A DNA stretch of 64,000 nucleotides, taken from NCBI GenBank assembly GCA_000827265.1, contig KN834829.1:174895-238894 (forward strand), in the 5' to 3' direction. Shown in pieces: positions 36,599-49,000 of this stretch. Positions within the stretch are counted from its first letter, which is position 1; each line of letters starts with the position of its first letter. The DNA comes from Collybiopsis luxurians FD-317 M1. Lineage: Eukaryota; Basidiomycota; Agaricomycetes; Agaricales; Omphalotaceae. Both the position numbers and the translations under genes were made by a program. The notes under the pieces were generated by a model. The model did no database searches. It was not told where the DNA came from and saw only the letters and a program-made list of their open reading frames with translations.

Positions 36599-37315
36599 TT
36601 ACTTCCTAGGAAGTGTTTGTAGAACATGCATTAGATACTCTAAGTTCTGTCCCAAATCATAAGAAGAGTGTGAAACCTCCTTCAAAAATATCGGTAAGTC
36701 TAAACCACTCAGGTCTTCTTCCAAATTGTCTAGCATGGAATACCAATCCATATATAACTGCCTTCCTGATTGAATACATCTCTGGACCTCCTCGTATCTC
36801 CAAATCATGTTTCCGTTATATCCCTGCATTTTCCTTGAAATTCTTTGCAGCCTATCTGTCCTAGACCGAAGCTTCAAAAGCCTCCAATAGATTGTCTCTG
36901 TAGATGGAGTCAAATCCTGCGGGGCCCATAATGTCGTGCTGCCCCAGCTAGGTTGGGGAATTTCCATCTGAGGGGCTATTTCGAATACCAACTTGGCTCT
37001 ACCACTTCCAAGGGCTTGCTGCATAGCACATATGCTTTTAAAGAAGCACCAAAAGTTGAGGTCGTCAAAGGTGGGTAGGTGATCTACATAACGGTCCAAG
37101 AAAACATGCAACTCACTTGATAGCATTCCACCTGATAGAAGATATGTTGAAAATTGCTGCTTGAGCTCAGGATCCGAGAACGGAGACCACGGAACTGCAC
37201 AGTTCAGCCAGTTATCAACACTATTGCGAAGGGCAAGGAAATCCTGGTAAATGGGGACGATATGTCCCCCAGATTCATAAGATGATTGAGGCCTGCGGAG
37301 GGATTGTAATTTCAT
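36599..37315 (-). CDS. Uncharacterised 238-residue protein in the cluster
   Basis: A single open frame starts ATG at 37315 (MKLQSLRRPQSSYESGG) and ends ..VLQTLPRK. It is soluble, has no signal peptide or TM segment, and is rich in Leu, Trp and Tyr. It contains WRLLKLRSRTDRLQRISRK and WYSMLDNLEEDLSGLDLPIF, probably helical. It is the only long uninterrupted frame of the cluster and the only one besides the KDZ-like gene on the minus strand. I do not recognise it. It could be a genuine one-exon gene or the 3' exon of a longer one. Confidence 0.45.
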   Translation of the reverse strand: MKLQSLRRPQSSYESGGHIVPIYQDFLALRNSVDNWLNCAVPWSPFSDPELKQQFSTYLLSGGMLSSELHVFLDRYVDHLPTFDDLNFWCFFKSICAMQQALGSGRAKLVFEIAPQMEIPQPSWGSTTLWAPQDLTPSTETIYWRLLKLRSRTDRLQRISRKMQGYNGNMIWRYEEVQRCIQSGRQLYMDWYSMLDNLEEDLSGLDLPIFLKEVSHSSYDLGQNLEYLMHVLQTLPRK

Positions 37316-37780
37316 TCCTGAGGTCTCATGCTCTCTCGAGGCAGCCGTACGTTTGCATTTGTACTCTCAGGATTGAGCTTGGCGCTCTGACCGATGTCTT
37401 GTTTCCAAAAGCAATAGGTAAGTCTTTGAACATGAAGTAAGGGTACAAAGAAACTCACTTGGCATAGTAGCGTGAATGTTTTGTGTTCTTCTGAGAAGAA
37501 AGTTTTATGCTGGGTTGGGTGGTCGGTGCCTTTGACATGAGTGAAATGAAGAATAGTCCACCAAGAAACTATCTGTGTTGAAAGGTAGGTGAAAGGTGAA
37601 TAACATTCAGGGTGGGACTGCAGAATGCAAAAGCTATTAGTAAATAGACATCCAATCTAGATTCAAATTCCTAAAAAGGAAGGCTGGTCTGTCACAGACA
37701 AAAGAACACTCCTCTCTCTGAATTTTCGGGGATATAAAAGCTAGATGGACTAGGAGTTTTGATTAGTAAGAGATGGGATG
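37316..37780. other. Intergenic within the cluster
   Basis: No frame of interest is present. It is probably the 5' region of the plus-strand gene that follows. Confidence 0.4.
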
Positions 37781-37782
37781 TT

Positions 37783-39042
37783 GTTAGACTGTTCTGCAGT
37801 GCCCACCGTCCCGATTTCCATATCACCTTCCTCAATGATCATTGTCCCTGACGAGAATACGAGAAGCGCACTAAGGAAGCTTTTCAACTTACTCAGCAAT
37901 GGGGATTTGATGAGGCTTCATTGAGTGTGTCAGGGGATGTGAATCCTCATTGACACGTTCATGGCTCAGAAGCTAGACATTGAAGCTGGCCTAACCACAT
38001 ATTTAGGAACTGCTGCTCGAGCTCATTGATTTCGTATATACCAGCAACGCCTTGGCGCTGTGATATCGGGGGGTTGGTCCTACCTTTTTCTGCACGGTGC
38101 AATCCTCTCCGCAACCAGCATCTGTCCTTTAGATATTTTTGTGGACCACCATCTTGTGCCAGCTCTTGCAAAAATTTTATGCCCTATGGGCTTCCAGCAC
38201 TGCTCTGCCCAATGCGAGTATCTTCATGACCACCGGCAGCGCTTCAAAGAAAGATTTTTGGTGAACAATGAGCGGGTGCACGGTACCTTGGAAGGGGCAA
38301 TCTTGTACTGCTTCACAAATGGAAAAATCTTGGTTCGTGTATTTGGAGCTACCCATGGAATCCTGAACGCAATTTTTGAGCAAGAATCTGGTGTGTGCCA
38401 CTCCATCGAAGAAAGAATATCTGCTGACCTGCTCTCTAAGCATTGCTGTATAACATAATCTCAGCGAATGACATTTGGTCTGTTTTCCCATTGTCAATTT
38501 TTGATAGTATGGAACCAACTCCCATAATCACCCATAAGACATTCAGTTTCATACCTGGTGGATGTCACGGATCTGTGGGAGTTGATATCTCGCGGTTGTC
38601 ATGTGCGCTGGGAAGAGAGTTCCTGTTGGGGCCTCACCAATTTGGAGATGAATTGATGTGGAATTGGCATTTGATCCCTGCTATTTTGAGCGACAACGAC
38701 ACTCTAACAATGCTACTTCCACTCCACGGGTGGTCAGTGGTGTATGGAGCGGCAAGATTTCAGTTGATTTACCACCTCAGTACCTGTGGTTTTCTTGCCA
38801 ACGAGTACTGCTTTCCTCATTTTGTGAGCATCATTATCGAAAGCTATAAACAGATAGTGTTGGAGTGAGTGAAAAAGCTCAGCCTGATTATACATACTGA
38901 TTTTGCAATTGCATGTAGATGCAATGGCAGCTGGTTGGTGGATCTGGTTACTGCTTGCCACCAATGGAACAAGACTGTGTTATTGCAACTATCTTCTGGA
39001 TTCGACAGTTATCCCATCTGTTTGTGGGAAACTCGAACTATG
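37783..39042 (+). pseudogene. Cluster gene 4: unknown family, multiple stops
   Basis: The frame reads HITFLNDHCP, TGA at 37849-37851, EYEKRTKEAFQLTQQWGFDE, then LTTYLGTAARAH, TGA at 38027-38029, and FRIYQQRLGAVISGGWSYLF. From here it is open through LSATSICPLDIFVDHHLVP and CEYLHDHRQRFKERF to ISADLLSKHCC. A frameshift near 38445-38460 leads into SANDIWSVFPLSIFDSMEPT, GGCHGSVGVDISRLSCALGR and LPLHGWSVVYGAARFQLIYH (to 38868). After a short intron the C-terminus reads CNGSWLVDLVTACHQW...ETRTMW with a stop at about 39042. It is a cytoplasmic-type protein without known motifs. It resembles repeatedly annotated agaricomycete hypothetical proteins, recalled from memory. It is a non-functional copy. 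Confidence 0.5.
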
Positions 39043-39903
39043 TGGTAGATACTTAGTAAGACAGAATTTTTCTTAGATTTTTTTTACAATTAGAAAATGA
39101 AAAACTCGATTTTATTTATTCAGAATAAAAGATCAATCCTGGCCTGAGACAGACGTGAAAAAACCCTGTACTTTTACTCAATCCACTCTTTCCCTCTCTT
39201 CTGATCCTCCAAAAAAATATGTCTAGCGAACGACGCATGCCAAAAAGGGAGAGAAAAAAGTGATTTGCTGTGCAAATCCTAATGGGGATGGTGGCAAAGA
39301 GTGTAAAGCTAAACCGGCAAGAGAATCGGAGGATACTGTACACTAGGGAGCAATATTAATTACATTTGTTTAAGTGACTTCTCACCAAGCCTTTCGAAGA
39401 TTGTAAGCCCTGAATTTTTATTGAGCAACTTACAACTGACAGCGCATATATCCATATTTATTTAGATAGCGAGCACTAAACAAAACTACGAGCATTGAGA
39501 TTTCTTGTTCCTCTTGTGTTCCACGGTGTCATCGGGTGCTAAAATTTGGCAGGGTAGAAGAAAATGAATACGGAGTTGCCTCCTAGGTTGTAGTGTGTTG
39601 CATCTGAATTGAAACCCTGGGATTTAATCTGATCCTACTATCAGAACAAGTGCAAATGAACAATAATTTGAGTCATACACTCAGCTAATTGGCAAGCTAT
39701 AGTACTAACAGCCAGAATGCTGTGTTGTTGCAATGACTATTAGTTCACTCAAGATCTCCAATCTCAAGCAATATCCCAAGATAGAAGTATGCAAGTTGTA
39801 CAAAGAGGTTGAGCTTAAAACCTGGGGATGTTATTTGCTGCAGCAGATATTTCCCATTCTGCACATATCAAGTATTTTACTGATATTTGTTTCCACAGCC
39901 TCA
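39043..39903. other. Intergenic within the cluster
   Basis: No gene is supported here. Confidence 0.4.
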
Positions 39904-42715
39904 ATGACCACCAAGGTTCCACGACTCACCCTTGAGCAAGAAATAGTTCAACTTGAGTTACAGATTAGCAAACAAGAGCAGAAACTTGCGACCGCTAGAT
40001 GAAATAATGTTAAACAGATTCAACAGAGCATCACCACTCGCCAGGAAAAGGTCGACATGCTCAGAAGAGAGGTTGCTCGCATTTCTACCGCTAGAGTTGA
40101 GGGGGTGCAGATAGGTGAAGGCAGTCAGTTGAACAATTTTGTGTTTTCATTGATTTTTTCTGAGCGAAGGAAAGCAGGTCCACAACATTCAAATCTCCCC
40201 ATATCCTTGGAGAGTTTTGAGTTGCCGGATCAAACCAGTATCTCTTCAGAATTAACAGATCTTGATGGTACCGTATGATTTCTGTTTGTCCCAATTGCGA
40301 CTTCATGAAGCATTCCAGGAAGCGGAGAAGAGAACGTCAGTGATGCCGATCTCGCCACACCAGTAAAAGGGCAATATTGTATGTTGTTTCCTTGCTGTAT
40401 GTCTACCAGTCAGTCCTTACTCACTCCTCGCAGTCGAGAGGGAGACATACGTAGCAGGCGTGGCCCTAGACACCACCCAAACTGACAACCAGATGGGTCA
40501 GTTGACTGTTACACCCTTGCAGACTCACCAAACTAGTACATCTGATGTTCCACCTGAGGATCTCGGGCACCATCCTGACAAGTGACGGGACTCCTCGCTG
40601 ACAGAAATTGAAGACCGCGTTGGTGAAATTCTTGACACCGCTATGGGAAGACGTACCTCAGGTGAGCTAAGCTGTCTCTAAATGAGGAATTTGTGTTAAA
40701 ATTGACTTTTCCCAGCATCTCCTTTGCCTGGCAAGATTGGCAATATCTTCTCTGGAAGTGGACTTTCCGAGGAGGCTAAAAATCTAATGATAGGTTGGCG
40801 ATATGTTCAACATTGGCGTAACCATGGCTCACCCAATTCCGATATTCCAGGTGGCAGGTTAGACCATCAACCTGACTCCCTCGCACCTGCAGTCATCCCC
40901 GTGCTTGGCGAGACAGCTTCAGTGAAGAGAGGCAAGAAGTCTAATTCCCCAGTTAGAGACGGCCATATTGCCTCAAGCGTGGAGGATTGTCGATCAAGGG
41001 AAGGGGAGTCTCTGTCAGTAACCTTTCTGGCTGAATCTGCAATACCTCTCTCCCACATCCAATCCTTTGGCATCAATCCAATGAGTTCAGGTGGGGGCTC
41101 CATCACTTCTGCTATGGACCTTGATGCTGCCCTTTCATTCTCTGATGCCCCCTCTCATCCTATGACCCCACAGCATTCCCAGATTGATGACAAATGTCCG
41201 CTCACAACTGATGCACTGACTGTTGCTTCTCAAACCACATCCTATTTTACTGATCCAAATGGCGTCTCAACTGTTAGTAAGCTTGCTGACTATAGCTGAC
41301 CCACCCCTTACCAAAAAACACTCGAATGATTCTCCGCAAAAGTTTACTTCAGGTTCGCTGCAACCAACTACTGACAATATTACGAATCCTCCTTCATCTC
41401 GCGGCGAGTCAGCTTCTAGATCACAAATCTCCACTGCCTCTCAAAAAGATGAAAAAGGTTCTTTGTCGCCTCTACAAGCCCCGAAGGGCCTCTCCACTGT
41501 GCTTTCCAGTGATGGGGAGAGTTCAACAAAGATGCAGGAATTAATGAAAATTGCTTCAGAGATGGGGCTAACGTTGATAGATTTCAATGGCAGTACTGTC
41601 AAATGGACTCCAGAAGATGGCACAGGCGATGTTGCGATGTCAGAAGTCATCTCAGAAATGAAGCCTCTAGGCCAGGAAAGTCTAGGTCAGTCTGACACAA
41701 AGGGCAAATCGAACTTGACCGTGAAATGGAAGCAAGGTAAGTCAACAATTTCTACTGTAAAAGAATCATTTTGCTCACGAGTATTTAGAGGCCGGAACTG
41801 AACGATCTGACTTGGGAGAGTTCAAAGAGAAAGACTTTGCTGATATTGGTGACAATGATGATGAGAGTGGAACAGAATTTATGGCAAAAAAAAAGCAGCT
41901 TAACAAGAAGAAAAGAGAGAATGAACATGAATGTAAGTTCAATTTGAAGCCACAATTATTGCTTACTGAGTTACCTTCAAGATGAGAGATGTGTAAGGCT
42001 GGCCAGAGATAAGGAGACAATCCGTAAGTCTGTCAAACTCATGCATATCTTTTGATTAGACTGTTTGTCACTGCAGAACAAGCTTGGGACCAGATAAAAG
42101 CTTTTTTGGCAACCGGAGAAAAATTTTCAAGAGATATCAAGTACCTCTTACGCACAGTCAATTTCTTCATCCCAGAGTGTGCAAGCACTTGTCCTGAGTT
42201 GTCTTTAGAGATCTTGACCACCACTCACGGTCACATCCATTGTCTACAACATGCAAACACTCGAAATGCAAAACAAAATGATTGGTCTGGTACACCAAGG
42301 CTATGGAATGTCACTGGTGTACCTTTCCAGCCCAAAAAAGCAGGGGAGAAGTTGGAGGAGGGGGCTCTTCATTGTGGCTGTCACTGGGAGATGGCCGTAT
42401 TCGAATTTTTCATGTTCAAGCAGGTACAATTGAGTCCACAACAAGAAAAAATGAAGCAGGGTGGAGCAAAGAAGGCTGGCATATGCAGTATTTGCATCCT
42501 CGGCTATGTGAGCTTGTGTTAGGACAGGTCCAGGAAGCAACTAGTTGGTGTTTGAACGACATTTGGACCAAAGAGAAGAAAAACAAGGGTCTATATGTGC
42601 TGGAGCAGCCGAAAAGTGCCCCGCTACAGTCTATGATCAGTCAGCTTCAGGATCATCTCTGGGCTGTTCAGGAGGAGGAGGAACACAGGTTAATGACAAC
42701 AAATAATTGATTCGC
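39904..42715 (+). pseudogene. Cluster gene 5: coiled-coil, Ser-rich protein
   Basis: ATG at 39904 opens MTTKVPRLTLEQEIVQLELQ, a coiled coil interrupted by TGA at 40000-40002 (LATAR, stop, NNVKQIQQS). Later comes HPDK, TGA at 40583-40585, RDSSLTEIEDRVGEILDT. A well-phased intron (GTGAGC...TTCCCAG, about 40661-40715) joins it to ASPLPGKIGNIFSGSGLSEE. A long Ser/Thr/Pro-rich region (40850-41740) follows. After an intron with GTAAGT near 41735 comes an acidic/Lys-rich stretch, then AWDQIKAFLATGEKFSRDIK and, in a shifted frame, HMQYLHPRLCELVLGQVQEA to about 42710. The function is unknown. Several junctions are uncertain. Confidence 0.4.
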
Positions 42716-43235
42716 CGGGTGCAGGAGATGGATGGCTTGCACAATGCTTAAAATTAATCAGCTACGGAGGAATTGCCACATAAACAATTTTTGTCTATTA
42801 GTATCACTTACAGTATATATATCTGTGTTGGTTTTGTTCTAGTAAGTATAAGGTGCTTGGTACCTACATACATCTGCGGACAATCTAGGAGCATTCAGGC
42901 CGCTAGATCCTTTCTCAAGCACCTCTTTGGGCGCTTGAAACTCAACATCCGTTCTTTTCTTCTACATTTCTCTTCCCTGTAAAAACAATTTATCAAGCTC
43001 AATTTTGACAGAAATTTCCCAGTTCTTCATTTCCCAGTTTTTCCTTTTTTTTTTTTACAAATTTGTTCTTTACCTCTCAAAGACCGAAACTTTCTGCCAG
43101 AACTCAAAGGGAGGGGGGGGTGCCTTATGACCCTGTTTTGGGAAATTGCATGATTGGCCTTATTTTAACGGTGGTGTATGCCTTCTCAATATGGTACACT
43201 GTCATTTCTTTGCTTGGTGATCTTATTCAATGATG
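42716..43235. other. Intergenic within the cluster
   Basis: A poly-T tract lies near 43047-43058. No gene is supported. Confidence 0.4.
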
Positions 43236-45325
43236 TTCCTTTCAGGACTTGGAATCAGAAAAAGCACTCGCATTCTCTCTAATGTTTGAGAATGTTCAAA
43301 AGGACCCAAAACTTCTAACTCGCCACGCTGTACCAGGAGGGGAAGGTAAGTGGATGTTATCTGTGGCTGCTTGGATATATCTGATGTTCTACAGCTGATC
43401 GTAGGTCGTTCGATGGAAAAGTAGGAAATATTACTGAAGGAGACATCCTCATTCTTTCTCTGAATGCAAATCATCTTTTCGCCCCTTTAAAAATCAGCCA
43501 TGTCCATCTTCGACGTGACTATCACTTTGGTGTCGATGACCCTTTGTTCTTCCCCCAACCTTTCCAACATGAATCAGGACATTTGGCCCTTATGCTTACT
43601 CCTTCTCGAGATCCCAACAATGAATACTATCATGCTTGGCTCACTCCCAGTGGTGACCACTTCTCTCTCATGAATCCTTCTCTCGGCCTAGGAAAACTGG
43701 ATCCCTCATTCCATCATTCTCTGGTAAAACTCTGTCATCAGGTCTTGGAAGAAATCCCACTGGATGTGGTCGATGCAAGCCTTTCTTTGTTGGAAATGAA
43801 CTTGCGCAGGCTTTTGGATTGCCTGGAGATACCCAGTACTAAGGAAAAGACTTTTGTCATGGCGACGCAAGTTCAACAATGTCTGCTCGAGTTGAACACT
43901 CGGTCGCAGTGGGTTGGAGTCAAATGGCAGAGACGTCTAAAGCAAGCTATTAGTCACAAAAGACAACCACTCCTTGATGTTATTGGTGCTTTCACCAAAC
44001 AGCTGGGTGACCTGGATCTTCTATTCCATGCTGGAATCCCAGTCTGGTACATATGCCGGGTCAAAAACATGCCCTACGTGCGTATTGATTCTGTTGCTCC
44101 TCTACTATGCGAAGATTATTCTCAGCAATTAATTCGGCCTGACGGCTTTGTTGTTGACTGTTCCAACACAACTCCTCCTCATAAAATCATCTACAATGGT
44201 GTCCCGAACAGGCCTGATCATTTTCAAAAGATGGGAGAGTACCTGGACTCTCTGCTTAACGACGCACCATTGTTCCTAGGAGTTCAAGGGTCCGCAGATT
44301 CATTGACTGGGCGCACTCAAAAGCATAAGGGAAACGATGGAAAATTCCAGCCATGTTTGTTTTCCAAACCTTTCTTTGCAGTCTGAATTCACAATTGACG
44401 CTATGTTTTCTTTGTAGACCGAAGACCTAATCTGAAAATCCCCCCTAACAGCAACACCTTCCTCACACCAGATAGCATGTTCATGCCCGTACCTCTTCCC
44501 AACTGGGAAAGTGCATTGCGAATCCTATCAAAACATAACCAAGCCTTGCAACCTCTGCCAGGAGTCAAACTGGGTTTTTGGCTGCCTCCCGTTCGAAATA
44601 TACTCTCGCCAAAGAAAGCTGAGACTGTGCGCCTTCTTTTTCATGGTTGGCTGTGAATATGTGACATGGTCTTAACTCAGCTCAATGGCATGTCGCTATG
44701 CCTTACCAGTAAACAATGGCGATGCCTGCTGGAGGTTGCTGGTTGGAGATATTCAGATACAGATGTATCAATGTTGACAGGCCAATGCCTCATGGAGATG
44801 CGTCAACTTCTCAATTGTCTTTCTAATACCTCGCATTCCATTCACAGGGTCATCTCCTCCTGTCCTATCTTTTGGAACGGTGCCTCTCTTTCAACTACTG
44901 AAGATTTACCAATCAGAATTGGCCAAGAAATAATCTGGGAGATACAGGAGCTTGGATTTCGGAACAATCTTGTAACACTGGACAAGCGCCTGGACAACAG
45001 CAGAATGAATTTAGCTCACCGATGGAGTTTGTTGAATGCTTGCTGGGAAGGGACAGCCAGTCACGTTGACATTCGAATGTCCTTGAAGGGATTAGGTGGT
45101 CCTTCTTTGATGGGACAGTGGCCCTATCTTCAGGCATTGCATCGTGTCATGCGATCTTGGAAGGGTGACAAACCAGAGCTGCTATTGCTCAGTTTGCCGA
45201 AAGATAATGGTAGGCCTGATTTTGAAGACTTTCTTAAACATTTGGAGTACGCGTTGGCGAGTTTTTACGTGACCTTGGTTCTACATGTTTTTGGTTGCGC
45301 AGCATGTATTCCTTTTCAACTTTAG
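43236..45325 (+). pseudogene. Cluster gene 6: unknown fungal family, one premature stop
   Basis: An exon reading DLESEKALAFSLMFENVQKD ends at a GTAAGT donor near 43347. The next exon, starting after CTACAG near 43395, reads DRRSFDGKVGNITEGDILIL and runs open through HVHLRRDYHFGVDDPLFFPQ, MLTPSRDPNNEYYHAWLTP and AFTKQLGDLDLLFHAGIPVW to 44353. An in-phase intron (GTTTGT...CTTTGTAG) leads to RRPNLKIPPNSNTFLTPD. The frame has a single TGA at 44654-44656 (LLFHGWL, stop, ICDMVLTQLNG), then continues to a natural-looking end AACIPFQL at 45325. Hypothetical proteins with the HAGIPVW-type motif are numerous in agaricomycetes; this comes from memory and has not been searched. No enzymatic motif was recognised. 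Without the TGA it would encode well over 600 residues. Confidence 0.55.
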
Positions 45326-46080
45326 ATCCCATTCCGCTGCAACTGTACACGTATTTTTAGATTATTCAATTGTTTTGGTGAGAATTACATTGTTGGATCA
45401 AGGTACCTTGGTCATAAATCACTGAAATACAGGCTGGACAATTGATCAGAGTCACTAATCAATATCAATGCCCTGTGTATAGAATATTCTACTTAGCTTC
45501 GCTCCGACCAGACTGTATCACAGTGCCAGATAGCTATTTCTACACAAATGGTGGCAATATCTGTTGGTGTGACAGGATTTATTTGAATTTTGGGCAATTG
45601 CTGAGCAGGTATTCTTGTCAAAGTCAACTGCGAGTTCGACGCACAAAAATAGTACAAAATAATAGTTGTTTCCCAACCTAACTATGACCGGGAATTGGTT
45701 ATACCGGTCACAACTTCCTAATCTCAGGATGGACTTGAGTATATTGACCACTCCATCTTGAAGTAGTAAGCCAAAGCTTACCATTGCAAAAAGGGAATCC
45801 CGCTGTAAATTTATGCAAAGGGTACTTGTAGCTATGTGAGTCACATTACAGGTTGCATCAAGTAAGCTGGCTTCGAATTTCTCCAACTTGGTATCTGAAT
45901 CCATACCATGCGCCCCAGTATGGGCACTTTGCCTAGTCATAGTATAGAGTTACAGCTGAACCCTGCTCACGGGCACATACCGCAACTTGTTTGGTACATG
46001 ACTTTGATATATACTATGAATACTTTGGGGAGTCATAGGAAGTAGTCATTTTGTACTACTGAATCTCAGTAGTAAATTCA
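45326..46080. other. Right flank of the gene cluster
   Basis: No gene is supported. TGACCGG...CCGGTCA (near 45685-45710) is a small inverted repeat. The minisatellite field begins after this stretch as weakly related words. Confidence 0.4.
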
Positions 46081-46082
46081 CT

Positions 46083-49000
46083 AGCTTTGCATTGAAAATC
46101 AATTCAACGATGTATAAATGCAGTGAACACTTTAAGCTGTCACAGTATATATTCTGTACCGAGCACCACCAATGCAGTTACTGGTCTATCATTCACGGCA
46201 CACTGGTACCATTAAACACAGTTGCTGTGAGCACTTTGCGCAGTTCCAGCACATATTTTCCAGAAAACCCTCGTACAGAGACCAGACTACCCTCTCACTA
46301 CAAACACAAATGTTGTAGCGATCTCACTATCCTGGTACTGCAAATTAGTACGAAGACCATTGAGGCTTGTACGGGCTTGGGCACCATAACTAGTCAAAAT
46401 ATATACAACTATTGTATCCATGCCCTGAAGAACATAAATACAGTGGGCTCATATTCACTAGCAGCATACTATATCAGTGTCCTGAAGGATATCAATGTCG
46501 AATCTCACTGCCTAGCTCACCAGTTTTATGTTTAGGAGGCAAAACCTAAAATGCAGTAATCCACTATCCAGCATACATTTTATGCAATGACTTGATAAGT
46601 ATCTCCCTCAACTCTCATTAATATAGCTGCTTGATATCTGACTCATTGTATCTGCATTCTGTACTATATAAATGCAGTGACTTGATATCTGGATCACTGT
46701 GTTTATGCCCTGTAGAGCATATAAGCAATGGCTAGATATCTGGCTCACTGTATCTGAGTCATCTAGGACATAAAATCAGCAACTGCACCTCTGGTTGGCT
46801 GTATCTAGGTCCTGTAGGACATAAATGCAGTGGCTTCATATTTGCCTCATTGTGTTTATGTCTTGTGGGATTTAGATGTAGCGACTTAATATCTGGATCA
46901 CTGTATGTATATCTTGTAGGAGATAAATTCAGTGACTTGATAACTGGCTGCCTGTATCTGGGTGCTGTAGGACATAAATTCAGTGACCTTATATCTGGCT
47001 GGCTGTATCTATGTCCTGTAGGACATAAATGTAATGACTTCATCTCTGACTGGCTGTATCTATGTCCCGTAGGACACTAATGTAGTGACTTCATATCTGG
47101 CTCACTGTATCTGTGACCTGTAGGACATGAATGTAATGACTTGATATTGCCTTCAGCACTCATTAATAGCAACTTGAGATTTGGCCCACCGTATCTGTAT
47201 TCTGCAGTACATAAATGCAGTAACTTGATATCTGGCTCACCATATCTATGTCCTGTAGGACATAAATCCAGTGACTTCATATCTGGCTTACTGTATTTAT
47301 GCCCTGCAGGACACGAATGCAGTGACTTAACATCTAGATCACTGTATCTATATCCTGTAGGACACAAATTCAATGACACGATATCTAGCTCACTGTATCC
47401 ACATCCTGTAGGACATAAATTCAGTAACTTCATATCTGGCTCACTGTATCTATATTCCGTAGGACGTAAATGCAGTGACTTGATATCTAGCTCACTGTAT
47501 CTGTGTTCTGTAGGATATAAATGTAGTGACTTGATATCTCCTTCAGCACTGAGTAATACAGCAACTTAATATCTCCGTCATTCAATAATGTTAAATACAG
47601 CAACTTGATATCTTGTTCATTGTATCTGTATCCTGTAGAATATAAATTCAGTGTCTCCATATCTGGCTTACTGTTTCTGTGTCCAGTAGGACATAAATAC
47701 AGTGACTTGATATCCAACTCACTGTGTCTCAATGTCAAACTGTGGCGCAGGGGTTTGATCAGAGTGGTGAGACTCGGATATCCGGTACAACTAATTGTTC
47801 AGTTCTATAGTGCTAGCCTCAAAGGAGGCCTTAATATGCTACACGACATAATACTTAGAATGTCCTACATACTTCTACTTCCAACATATGTGTAATACTG
47901 TCCGTAATAGATGAGTAAGTAATGAGTAATCTAGCTTGGAATTACATATGCCGGTTTGTATTACTAATGACAACTCGAGAAATATATCTTAGTCCTGTAG
48001 GGCATACATTCAGCGACTTTATTTGGGCTCACTGTGTCCTGTGGGACATAAATTCAGTGACTAGCTCTCTAGCTCACTGTATCGACATTCTGTAGGCAAT
48101 TAACGCAGTGACTGGATATCTGGCTCACTGTATCTGTGCCCTGTAGGATATAAATGCCGTGGCTTGATACTCAGCACTCACTAATACAGCAACTTAATAT
48201 CTCCCTCATTCATTAATATTAAATACAACAACTTGATATCTGGTTCACCGTATCTGTATTCTGTAGAACATAAATTTAATGACTTGATATCTGGCTCACT
48301 GTGTTTGGATCCTGTAGGATATAAATTCAGAAACCTGATATCTGGTTCACTGTATTTATGTTCTGTAGGGCATAAATGCAGTGACTTCATGTCTGGCTCA
48401 TTGTATCTAAGTCCTGTAAGACTTAAATATAGTGACATCATGTCTGGCTCACTGTATCTATGTTCCGTAGGACATGGTTGCAGTAACTTGATGTCTAGCT
48501 CACTGTATCCGTGTCCCGTGGGACTTAAATTCAGTGACTTGATATCTGGCTCAAAGTATCTATGTCCTGTAGGATATAAATTCACTGACTTGATATTTGG
48601 CTTGCTGTATCTATGTCCTGCCAGTGTAGGAGATAAATTCAATGACTTTATATCTTGCTCACTGTGTCTATATCCTGTAGGACATGAATGCAGTTACTAC
48701 ATATCCAGCTCTCTGTATCCATGTTCTGTAGGACATGAATGCAGTGACTTGATCTCTAACTCACAGCATCTATGTTCTGCAGGGCTTAAATCCAGTGACT
48801 TGATATTTGATTCACTGTATCTATGCTCTCTAGGACAAGTGCAGTGACTTGATGTCTAGCTCACTTTATCTATGTCCTGTAGGACTCAAATTCAGTAACT
48901 CTTAATATCCAGCTCACCATATTTATGTCCTGTAGGACATGAATGCAGTGACTTGATGTCTAGCTCACAGTATCCGATATGTCCTGCCAGTATAGGACTT

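Noticed and set aside
29189..46080. Terminal inverted repeats of the KDZ-linked island
   Set aside because: Reading both flanks by eye gave no convincing inverted repeat or target duplication, so I report no element boundaries.
48181..48847. Long overlapping open frames of 150-200 codons on both strands
   Set aside because: They are produced by the 51-bp (17-codon) tandem unit, which lacks stops in two frames. There are no splice sites, start context or family match.
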